DNA from: DATBSK01 sp964501785
GTDB taxonomy: Bacteria > Actinomycetota > Acidimicrobiia > IMCC26256 > PALSA-555
Direction: 5' to 3'
DNA: 64,000 bases
Assembly (NCBI GenBank): GCA_964501785.1
Contig: CAZCUD010000014.1
Location: 50,289-114,288, forward strand
In this document: piece by piece, positions 57,581-64,000 of the stretch
Numbering within the stretch: position 1 is the first letter of the stretch
Layout of the letters: each line of letters opens with the position of its first letter
Notes under the pieces: model-generated
Databases searched by the model: none
Told to the model about the DNA's origin: nothing
The model's input: only the letters and a program-made list of their open reading frames with translations
Translations under genes and position numbers: made by a program

Positions 57581-58786
57581 GTGCCGGATCTCGCACCGTT
57601 CCGCGGCCTGCGCTACACCCGCGGCTCCGACCTCAGCCAGGTGACCGCGCCACCCTACGACGTGATCGACCCCGACGATCACGACGCGCTCGAGCGGGCC
57701 GACGCGTGCAACTCGGTGCGGCTGATCCTCCCCCGTGCGGCGGGCGATCGGGATGCCTACGCGACCGCCGCCCAGACCCTCGCCGACTGGCGGAGCTCGG
57801 GCACCCTGCGCGTCGACCCCGAGCCGTCCCTGTACCCCTACCGCATGACCGCCGTCCGCCCCGACGGCACGACGCACACGACGCTCGGGGTCATCGGAGC
57901 CCTCGCGCTGCCCGACGACGGTGAGACCGGAGGCGTGCTCCCCCACGAGCGCACGTTGCCGAAGGCTCGCAGCGACCGACTCGCGCTGCTGCGCGCGACC
58001 CGCGCGAACCTCGATCCGATCTGGGTGCTGACCCTCGCGGTCGGGCTCACCGAGCTGCTGGAGCCGTTCGAGGTGCTCGAGTCAGCCGTCGATCCTCAGG
58101 GCGTGCGCCACGAGCTCGGCGTGATCGACGACCCCGATCGGATCGCCCGGCTGCGCCAGCTCGTCACCGGGCACGACGCGGTCCTGGCCGACGGCCATCA
58201 CCGCTTCGAGACGGCGTGCGCGTACCGGCGCGAGGCGGGGGGCACCACCGGTGACGGCCACATCATGTGCCTCGTCGTCGAGCTCGATGACGCGCAGCTC
58301 GACGTGCGACCGTTCCATCGGATCATCGAGCATCCGCCGGCCGGCCTCCGCGACCGCCTCGGCGCGTCGTTCTCGGTCCGCGACGTCGGGCCGGTCACCC
58401 CGGACACGATCGAGGCCGCCCTGGCCGAGATGGATGCGACGGGAGCGATGGGGCTCGTCGACGCCGACGGGGTGGCGGTGCTCGATCCCGCGGTCGACGC
58501 GCTCGAAGCCGCGCTCGTGGACGTGCCGCGATGCCTGCACGAGGTCGACTCGGCGCGCTTCGACGCGGCGATCCGCCCGCACCTCGACGGCGCGACGCTC
58601 CAGTACAAGGCCGGTCTCCGAGCGGTCGAGAACCTGCAGGCCGGACAGGCGGCGGTCCTGCTGCGCGGCGTCGACGTGAGCGACATCCGCGCCGCCGCCG
58701 ACCAGCGCGTCCTCATGCCGGAGAAGACGACCTACTTCGCCCCGAAGCCGCGCACCGGCATGGTCATGCGCTGCCTCGACGACTAG
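57581..58786 (+). CDS. DUF1015 family protein
   Basis: A 401-residue protein of unknown function. It begins APFRGLRYTRGSDLSQVTAPPYDVID and has SLYPYRMTAVRPDGTTHTTLGVIGAL, HDAVLADGHHRFETACAYRRE and ATLQYKAGLRAVENLQAGQAAVLLRGVDV, all hallmarks of DUF1015. The conserved DGHHRFETA looks like a catalytic or metal-binding patch. The start is the GTG at 57581 after GAAGG. It is divergent from the TPR gene and converges with korB, stops 14 bases apart. Confidence 0.9.
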   Translation: MPDLAPFRGLRYTRGSDLSQVTAPPYDVIDPDDHDALERADACNSVRLILPRAAGDRDAYATAAQTLADWRSSGTLRVDPEPSLYPYRMTAVRPDGTTHTTLGVIGALALPDDGETGGVLPHERTLPKARSDRLALLRATRANLDPIWVLTLAVGLTELLEPFEVLESAVDPQGVRHELGVIDDPDRIARLRQLVTGHDAVLADGHHRFETACAYRREAGGTTGDGHIMCLVVELDDAQLDVRPFHRIIEHPPAGLRDRLGASFSVRDVGPVTPDTIEAALAEMDATGAMGLVDADGVAVLDPAVDALEAALVDVPRCLHEVDSARFDAAIRPHLDGATLQYKAGLRAVENLQAGQAAVLLRGVDVSDIRAAADQRVLMPEKTTYFAPKPRTGMVMRCLDD

Positions 58787-58800
58787 CGCCTGCGCTCGTC

Positions 58801-59811
58801 TCAGACGTCCCAGGTCGCGCCCGAGGAGATCAGCTTCTGCAGGTCGCCGAGCCCGTCGCGCTCCGACGCCGCGTTGAGCTGCTCCTGCACCGCGGCCTCG
58901 TAGCTCGGGCGCTGCACGTCGCGAAGCACGCCGATCGGCGTGGGCATCGTCGGACCGGTCGCGAGCCGTGACAGCGCGAAGGCGAGCGTCGGGTCCTCGC
59001 GGTGCTCGTCGTGGACGAGCAGGCGGTCCTCGTTGCCGGCCGCGGCGACGACCTCGCACTCGCCGAACTCGTTCAGGACCACACCGCGGTTGAGGTCGGC
59101 GCCGAACCGGATCGGCTCACCGTGGCGCAGCTCGATGAGCATCTCCTCGCGCGCCGACTTCGCGGTGACGGCCTCGAACGCACCGTCGTTGAAGACGTTG
59201 CAGTTCTGGTAGATCTCGATGAACGCCGCGCCCTTGTGCTCGTAGGCGCGCCGCAGGACGTCCATCATCGAGGCGCGGTCCATGTCGTGGGTGCGGGCGA
59301 CGAACGTCGCCTCGGCCCCGAGCGCGACCGACAGCGGGTTGAAGGGCGTGTCGAGCGATCCGAACGGCGACGACTTGGTCACCTTCCCGACCTCGCTCGT
59401 GGGCGAGTACTGCCCCTTCGTGAGTCCGTAGATCTGGTTGTTGAACATCACGATGTTGAGGTCGACGTTGCGCCGCAGCGCGTGGATCAGGTGGTTGCCA
59501 CCGATCGACAGCGCGTCGCCGTCGCCGCCGATCACCCAGACGTCGAGGTCGGGTCGGGCGAGCGCGACGCCGGTGGCCACCGCGGGCGCGCGCCCATGGA
59601 TGCTGTGCAACCCGTAGACGTTCATGTAGTAGGGGAACCGGGCCGCGCACCCGATGCCCGACACGAAGACCTGGTTCTCGGGCTTCAGCCCGAGCTCGGC
59701 GAAGAGCAGCTGCACCGCGGCGAGGATCGAGTAGTCGCCACAGCCCGGGCACCACCGGACCTCCTGGTCGGTCTGGTAGTCCTTGCGCGTCAGCGTGACC
59801 GCGTCGGCCAT
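58801..59811 (-). CDS. korB: 2-oxoacid:ferredoxin oxidoreductase, beta subunit
   Basis: A 336-residue TPP-binding subunit. WCPGCGDYSILAAV near the N-terminus, the TPP/Mg motif GGDGDALSIGGNHLIHALRRN and NNQIYGLTKGQYSPTS are typical of 2-oxoglutarate:ferredoxin oxidoreductases of the KorAB type. The ATG at 59811 has GAGGGA five bases upstream. It forms an operon with korA, 13 bases apart. 2-oxoglutarate is the most likely substrate by similarity to mycobacterial KorB, but pyruvate is not excluded. Confidence 0.94.
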   Translation of the reverse strand: MADAVTLTRKDYQTDQEVRWCPGCGDYSILAAVQLLFAELGLKPENQVFVSGIGCAARFPYYMNVYGLHSIHGRAPAVATGVALARPDLDVWVIGGDGDALSIGGNHLIHALRRNVDLNIVMFNNQIYGLTKGQYSPTSEVGKVTKSSPFGSLDTPFNPLSVALGAEATFVARTHDMDRASMMDVLRRAYEHKGAAFIEIYQNCNVFNDGAFEAVTAKSAREEMLIELRHGEPIRFGADLNRGVVLNEFGECEVVAAAGNEDRLLVHDEHREDPTLAFALSRLATGPTMPTPIGVLRDVQRPSYEAAVQEQLNAASERDGLGDLQKLISSGATWDV

Positions 59812-59824
59812 CAGGTTCCCTCGC

Positions 59825-61696
59825 TCACTTGACCATCTCCTCGATGGCGGACTCGACCTCTGACGCACGGAAGGGCAGCCCCTGGACCTTGGTGAGGCTG
59901 CGGGCGTCGACGAGGTACTCGGCGCGCACGAGGCGCGACAGCTGCCCGAGGTTCATCTCGGGGACGAGCACGCGCTCGTAGCGAGCGAGCACGTCACCGA
60001 GGTTCTTCGGGAACGGGCACAGGTGCACCAGGTGCGCGTGCGCGACGCTCATGCCGCGGTCGCGACACTGGCGCAGCGCCTGCTGCGCGACGCCCCAGGT
60101 GCTGCCCCACGTCAGGACGAGCAGCTCGGCGTTGCCCTCGGGATCGTCGACGTCCACCGCAGGGATGTCGTCGGCGATCCGGGCCACCTTCTCCGCCCGG
60201 AGCCGCACCATGAGCTCGTGGTTCTCGGGCTCGTAGTTGACGTTGCCGCTGCCGTCCTGCTTCTCGATGCCACCGATGCGGTGCTGGAGCCCGGGCGTGC
60301 CCGGGATCGCCCAGGGACGCGCGAGCGTGTCGGCGTCGCGCAGGAACGGCCAGAACACCTCGGTGCCGTCGTCGTTGGTGTGGTTCGGCGCGGTCGCGAA
60401 CTCGACCGAGATGTCGGGCAGCGACGAGAGGTCGGGCAGCAACCACGGCTCGGCACCGTTGGCGAGGTAGCCGTCGGTGAGCAGGATGACCGGCGTGCGG
60501 TACTTCAGCGCGAGGCGCGTCGCCTCGAACGCGGCGTCGAAGCAGTGGCTCGCCGAGCGGGCCGCGACGATCGGGAGCGGCGCTTCGCCGTGGCGCCCGT
60601 ACATCGCGAGCATCAGGTCGGCCTGCTCGGTCTTCGTGGGGAGCCCGGTCGAAGGTCCACCCCGCTGCACGTCGACGACGACGAGCGGCAGCTCGAGGCT
60701 CACCGCGAGGCCGAGCGCCTCGGACTTGAGGTCGACGCCCGGGCCGCTCGTCGCGGTGACACCGAGGTTGCCCGCGAACGCGGCCCCGATCGCGACGCCG
60801 ATCGCCGCGATCTCGTCCTCGGCCTGGAGCGTGCGGACCCCGAAGTTCTTGTGGCGGCTGAGCTCGTGGAGGATGTCGGAGGCCGGCGTGATCGGGTACG
60901 ACGCGTAGACGATCGGCAGCTTTGCCGACTGGCTCGCGGCCAGGAGCCCGTAGGACACCGCGAGGTTGCCGGTGATGTTGCGGTAGCGCCCTGGGGCGAG
61001 ACGCGCCGGGGCGATCTCGTACGGGTGGTCGAACAGCTCGGCGGTCTCTCCGAAGTTGTACCCGGCCTTGAACGCGGCCAGGTTCGCCGCCAGCACCATC
61101 TCGCGGCTGGCGAACTTCGTCTCGATCCACTCGACGGTGGGCTCGACCGGTCGGGTGTACATCCAGGAGATGAGGCCGAGGGCGAAGAAGTTCTTCGACC
61201 GCTCCGCGTCTCGGGGCTTCACGCCGAGCTCCTTCGTGGCCTCGAGCGTCATCGAGGTCATGGGCACCTGGATCACCCGGAACGCGTCGAGCGTCGTGTC
61301 CTCGAGCGGGTTCGCCTGGTAGCCGGCCTTCGCGAGGTTGCGCTCCTCGAAGGTGTCGGAGTTGACGAGCAGCGTGCCGCCCGGGGCGAGGTCGGCGACG
61401 TTGGCCTTCAGCGCGGCCGGGTTCATCGCGACGAGCACGTTGGGCATGTCGCCGGGCGTGAGGATGTCGTGGTCGGAGATGTGGACCTGGAACGAGGAGA
61501 CGCCGGCGATCGTGCCTTGCGGCGCGCGGATCTCGGCCGGGTAGTTGGGCAGGGTCGCGAGGTCGTTGCCGAACGCGGCGCTGACGTCGGTGAATCGGTC
61601 GCCGGTGAGCTGCATGCCGTCGCCGGAGTCGCCGGCGAAGCGGATGACCACGCGGTCGAGGCTCTCGGGCTTGAGCGTCGGTGCTTCGGTGGTCAC
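59825..61696 (-). CDS. korA: 2-oxoacid:ferredoxin oxidoreductase, alpha/gamma fused subunit
   Basis: A 623-residue subunit. The N-terminal gamma domain (VVIRFAGDSGDGMQLTGDRFT to about 190) is fused to the alpha domain (YASYPITPASDILHELSRHKNF, then SGPGVDLKSEALGLAVSLELPLVVVDVQRGGPSTGLPTKTEQADL), the same layout as mycobacterial KorA. With KorB it oxidises 2-oxoglutarate to succinyl-CoA and reduces ferredoxin. GAGGGG lies four bases before the GTG at 61696. TATGAT at 61722-61727 is a credible -10. Confidence 0.94.
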   Translation of the reverse strand: MTTEAPTLKPESLDRVVIRFAGDSGDGMQLTGDRFTDVSAAFGNDLATLPNYPAEIRAPQGTIAGVSSFQVHISDHDILTPGDMPNVLVAMNPAALKANVADLAPGGTLLVNSDTFEERNLAKAGYQANPLEDTTLDAFRVIQVPMTSMTLEATKELGVKPRDAERSKNFFALGLISWMYTRPVEPTVEWIETKFASREMVLAANLAAFKAGYNFGETAELFDHPYEIAPARLAPGRYRNITGNLAVSYGLLAASQSAKLPIVYASYPITPASDILHELSRHKNFGVRTLQAEDEIAAIGVAIGAAFAGNLGVTATSGPGVDLKSEALGLAVSLELPLVVVDVQRGGPSTGLPTKTEQADLMLAMYGRHGEAPLPIVAARSASHCFDAAFEATRLALKYRTPVILLTDGYLANGAEPWLLPDLSSLPDISVEFATAPNHTNDDGTEVFWPFLRDADTLARPWAIPGTPGLQHRIGGIEKQDGSGNVNYEPENHELMVRLRAEKVARIADDIPAVDVDDPEGNAELLVLTWGSTWGVAQQALRQCRDRGMSVAHAHLVHLCPFPKNLGDVLARYERVLVPEMNLGQLSRLVRAEYLVDARSLTKVQGLPFRASEVESAIEEMVK

Positions 61697-61721
61697 GCGT
61701 CCCCTCTCCAGGCGGCTCCCC

Positions 61722-61727
61722 ATCATA
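61722..61727 (-). promoter_or_regulatory. Candidate -10 element, korAB
   Basis: TATGAT on the minus strand, 25 bases before the GTG at 61696 and upstream of its GAGGGG ribosome-binding site. No -35 was identified at the usual spacing. Confidence 0.45.
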
Positions 61728-61782
61728 CGTTCGGCCGCGCGCGCACCTCGGACCACGGTGGACCGCACCTCGGGAGGCGCCT

Positions 61783-62172
61783 TCACTCGAGGTCGGCGAG
61801 CTCCGCGAGCGCGCGCCGCTCGGCCGCGTCGACGCGTCGCCGATCGCTGCCGCGCCCGATCAGCGAGGCGACCACCTCGACTCGGGCACCGGTGCCCGCG
61901 TCGGCGCGGAAGAAGCGTCGATGCAGTCGCCCGACGACGACGAGCGCGTCGTCGAGGTCGACCTCGTGCACCCAGGCGGGCGGATCCCAGACCGCGACCG
62001 GCACCGACGTGGCGTGGGCCTCGGGGCCGCGGACGCGCACCGACAGGGTCGTGAGGGTGCGCCCCGAGGGCAGCGTCCGCGTCACGGCCGGGGCCGACGC
62101 CTGGCCACGCAGGACGACGAGGTTGACGGTCGGAGCGCCGGAGACGGCCCCGGCGGGCGCAGGTGCAGGCAT
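61783..62172 (-). CDS. Single-stranded-DNA-binding (SSB) family protein, divergent
   Basis: A 129-residue OB-fold protein: VNLVVLRGQASAPAVTRTLPSGRTLTTLSVRVRG, then SVPVAVWDPPAWVHEVDLDDALVVVGRLHRRFFR with the SSB beta-strand order. The acidic Pro-rich tail ending in DDIPF of normal SSB is missing; instead it ends RRVDAAERRALAELADLE. It is therefore probably an accessory paralogue, not the main SSB. GGAAGGA precedes the ATG by six bases. It lies upstream of korA with 86 bases between. Confidence 0.82.
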   Translation of the reverse strand: MPAPAPAGAVSGAPTVNLVVLRGQASAPAVTRTLPSGRTLTTLSVRVRGPEAHATSVPVAVWDPPAWVHEVDLDDALVVVGRLHRRFFRADAGTGARVEVVASLIGRGSDRRRVDAAERRALAELADLE

Positions 62173-62332
62173 GTCGGATCCTTCCGACTGGAGCCGGCGT
62201 CGCGTGGTGCGTGCGCCGGCGGGTCAGGGGGAAGCGACGACCTCACCGTAGGGACGGGGTGTGACAGCCGAGCCCGCCCCTTCCGCGCCCAGCGGGGCTG
62301 CCGCTCCTCGCCCGGCCGGGGGGCGCGAGCGG

Positions 62333-63286
62333 CTACTTGCCGATCGACCGCCGGCGGGTGGCGACGTCGGCGAAGTCCCGGTCGTGCCGGTACACCCGAT
62401 CGAAGAGCGCCCGGGCCCGCGCGTTGTTGCCCGCCCGCTCCTCGAGGTCCGCGAGCGCGTACCAGAGCCGCAGGTGATCGTCGCGAGGCCGCTTGACCGC
62501 ATCCGCCTTCTTCCCGAGGAGCGCGATCGCGTCCTGGAGGCGCCCCCGGTCGGCCAGCGCGCCGGCCGCGACGATGCGTCCCTCGGTCACGAGCTCGGGC
62601 GCGGGCGACGCCGCCGCGAGCTCGTCCCACAGCTCGGCCACCCGGTTCCATCGCTTCTGGGCGCGCAGGCAGTCCATGAAGACCGGGTGCTGCTCGACGG
62701 AGTCCGTGAGCTCGACGAACCGCTCGAGCTGCTTCGCGGCGGCCCGGTAGTTGCCGAGGCGGTACTGGGCGAGCCCCGTCAGCTCGTGGACGCTCGACGA
62801 GTCGGGCAGCGCGTCGTTGAGCGGGCGCAGGATGCGCAGCGCTTCGCGGTCACGGTCGTTCGCGTAGGCGTCGGCCGCCTCCATCAGCTGCGTGAGGTAG
62901 TAGGGCCCGCGCTTGCCGCCGAGACGCAGGATCTCGGTCTCGACGTCACCGGGCGCGCGCTTCTTGCGGCGCGTCGGGCGGGTGGTCGCGGTCGCACGGG
63001 ACCGGCGCGTCGCGGTGGAGGTGGACGAGCGTCGTTCGCCCTTGATGCGCAGCGGCGCAGGTCCGCGCGCGCCCCGCTCCCGCGGCTCCTGGTCGGGCCG
63101 GCGCTCACGCTCCGGCTCTTTGGGCGGCCCGTGGGGTCCGAACCCGCCCTCGCGACGCGTCGACGAGTCCTTGCGCCGCGGGTCGCGTCGAGTCGCCTCC
63201 CGCCGGCCCCCGCGCGCCGCGCCGTCGCGCCCGCCCGTGGCCCGTGACCCGCGCGCCGTCCGCTTCTTCGGGTCGCGCGCCGGCAT
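62333..63286 (-). CDS. Basic N-terminal tail / TPR-like protein next to the rRNA operon
   Basis: A 317-residue protein. The first 110 residues are extremely rich in Arg, Gly, Lys and Pro (DPKKRTARGSRATGGRDGAA and RRKKRAPG-type segments) and probably disordered and nucleic-acid binding. The rest (112-310) is a TPR-like helical array (YLTQLMEAADAYANDRDREALRILRPL, SSSVHELTGLAQYRLGNYRAAAKQLERFVEL and more). No catalytic motif. TACGCT ends seven bases before the ATG at 63286. A role with RNA or ribosomes is inference from charge and location. Confidence 0.8.
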   Translation of the reverse strand: MPARDPKKRTARGSRATGGRDGAARGGRREATRRDPRRKDSSTRREGGFGPHGPPKEPERERRPDQEPRERGARGPAPLRIKGERRSSTSTATRRSRATATTRPTRRKKRAPGDVETEILRLGGKRGPYYLTQLMEAADAYANDRDREALRILRPLNDALPDSSSVHELTGLAQYRLGNYRAAAKQLERFVELTDSVEQHPVFMDCLRAQKRWNRVAELWDELAAASPAPELVTEGRIVAAGALADRGRLQDAIALLGKKADAVKRPRDDHLRLWYALADLEERAGNNARARALFDRVYRHDRDFADVATRRRSIGK

Positions 63287-63293
63287 GCCGGCG

Positions 63294-63299
63294 AGCGTA
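63294..63299 (-). promoter_or_regulatory. Candidate leaderless -10 element, basic TPR gene
   Basis: TACGCT on the minus strand, seven bases before the ATG at 63286. Confidence 0.45.
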
Positions 63300-63354
63300 C
63301 GTGTGGATCCTCGGTGGGGCGGCACCAGCCTCGACCGGGTCCGGACGCGACGAA

Positions 63355-63410
63355 GCGCCTCGCGCGGTCGTCCCGGACCTCCGGCGAGGTGGGACGACGC
63401 AGCGAGGCGC
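63355..63410 (-). terminator. Long hairpin after 5S rRNA, candidate rRNA operon terminator
   Basis: Bases 63355-63374 and 63391-63410 are complementary at 17 of 20 positions (a 9-bp and an 8-bp stem separated by a 3-base mismatch). A second perfect 5-bp stem (ACCTC/GAGGT) with a 4-base loop lies inside. It starts 15 bases past the 5S 3' end. No U tract follows, as is common in high-GC actinobacteria. The alternative is an rRNA processing stem. Confidence 0.6.
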
Positions 63411-63424
63411 CTCGTTCGAGAGAA

Positions 63425-63540
63425 TCCGGCGGCGACCTACTCTCCCAGGGGAGCGATCCCCAAGTACCATCGGCGCTGGCGGTCTTCACTGCCGTGTTCG
63501 GAATGGGAACGGGTGTTTCCCCGCCGCCATGGCCACCGGA
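63425..63540 (-). rRNA. rrf: 5S ribosomal RNA
   Basis: 116 bases. The ends pair (TCCGGTGGC with GCCGCCGGA), and conserved internal segments CCCGTTCCCATTCCGAAC and GGGGATCGCTCCCCTGGGAGAG identify 5S rRNA. The 104-base spacer 63541-63644 separates it from the 23S 3' end and holds no tRNA. Confidence 0.97.
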
Positions 63541-63644
63541 AATCGGTTGTCAACCGTCCTTCCGAGATCTCAAGAGCGAGCACGAGCACGCCGCGATGCG
63601 ACGTCCTAGCGGCGCGCCGCCGAAGCGACGCAGAGCAAGAAGAT

Positions 63645-64000
63645 CCCAAGCCCTCGGCCGATTAGTACCGGTCGGCTGAACACGTCACCGTGCGTACACC
63701 TCCGGCCTATCAACCTGGTCGTCTACCAGGGGCCTTACCCGGTTGATCCGGTGGGAGATCTCATCTCGGGGCCGGCTTCGCGCTTAGATGCCTTCAGCGC
63801 TTATCCATTCCGCAGGTCGCCAACCAGCCGTGCCCTTGGCAGGACAACTGGCACACGAGAGCTGCGTCCGTCCCGGTCCTCTCGTACTAGGGACAGCTCC
63901 CCTCAAATCTCCTACGCCCACAGAGGATAGGGACCGAACTGTCTCGCGACGTTCTAAACCCAGCTCGCGTACCGCTTTAATGGGCGAACAGCCCAACCCT
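63645..64000 (-). rRNA. rrl: 23S ribosomal RNA, 3' end (continues beyond window)
   Basis: About 356 bases of the 3' part of 23S rRNA. The sarcin-ricin loop AGTACGAGAGGACCG lies at about 63875-63889 on the minus strand, and the final helix around GGTACTAATCGGCCGAGGG at about 63651-63670. The exact 3' end is estimated from the conserved terminal helix. The gene is cut by the window edge; 16S and the rest of 23S lie at higher coordinates. Confidence 0.97.

Noticed and set aside
1..64000. CRISPR arrays, insertion sequences, toxin-antitoxin pairs, restriction-modification or phage-defence operons
   Set aside because: No regularly spaced repeats, transposase motifs or recognisable defence genes were seen. 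The HNH and PD-(D/E)XK-like proteins lack partner genes that would support a defence role.

Overview
The window is compact, high-GC chromosome (roughly 70% G+C by eye). Start codons are often GTG, many neighbouring genes overlap by 4 bases (ATGA or GTGA), and no gene-free stretch exceeds about 250 bases. Gene content and order point to an actinobacterium. Two blocks follow Mycobacterium tuberculosis gene order closely: gcvH-garA-merR-bfn-merR-gcv (Rv1826-Rv1832 there) and tlyA-nadK-recN-steA-steB-pyrG-nudix-xerD...scpA-scpB-rluB-cmk-der (about Rv1691-Rv1713 there). Extra genes inside these blocks, KorAB, carbon-monoxide-dehydrogenase accessory genes and envelope genes suggest a lineage outside Mycobacteriales, possibly Acidimicrobiia. 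That placement is inference from gene content.

Layout. (1) 1-8.2 kb: glycine cleavage genes (gcvP, gcvT, gcvH) with a GarA-type FHA protein, two MerR regulators, a bifunctional-nuclease-family protein, hpt and a PD-(D/E)XK-like protein. (2) 8.3-11.4 kb: a sugar-nucleotide enzyme with a frameshift at its 3' end, and a CDP-alcohol phosphatidyltransferase. (3) 11.4-15.3 kb: MoxR, CoxE and two XdhC/CoxI-type accessory proteins plus an SDR, without dehydrogenase subunits. (4) 15.3-23.9 kb: accessory metabolism: gamma-glutamyltransferase, MOSC protein, MFS permease, Fe(II)/2-oxoglutarate dioxygenase, ATP-grasp ligase and two secreted proteins. (5) 24.0-27.7 kb: a small mosaic with an integrase remnant, a lipoprotein gene of lower G+C, tRNA-Pro(GGG), a RibD-C reductase and a DUF222/HNH protein. 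(6) 27.8-44.4 kb: conserved housekeeping block: der, DUF512, ispH, plsC, cmk, aroA, tyrA, aroH, rluB, scpBA, trpS, xerD, pyrG. (7) 44.5-57.5 kb: envelope cluster (GT39-type transferase, MraY-like transferase, alkaline-phosphatase-fold membrane protein, MurJ, SteB, SteA), then recN, nadK, tlyA, a HAD phosphatase and a TPR protein. (8) 57.6-63.3 kb: DUF1015, KorAB, an SSB-like protein and a basic TPR protein. (9) 63.4 kb to the end: 5S rRNA and the 3' end of 23S rRNA, both on the minus strand.

A recurring feature is a -10-like hexamer (TANNNT, or CANNNT) 6-9 bases before the start codon of genes that lead transcription units. This is the signature of leaderless mRNAs, and I used it to choose several starts. 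Convergent gene ends touch or overlap, and apart from a long hairpin after the 5S gene I saw no clear intrinsic terminators. I saw no CRISPR array, insertion sequence or replication origin.
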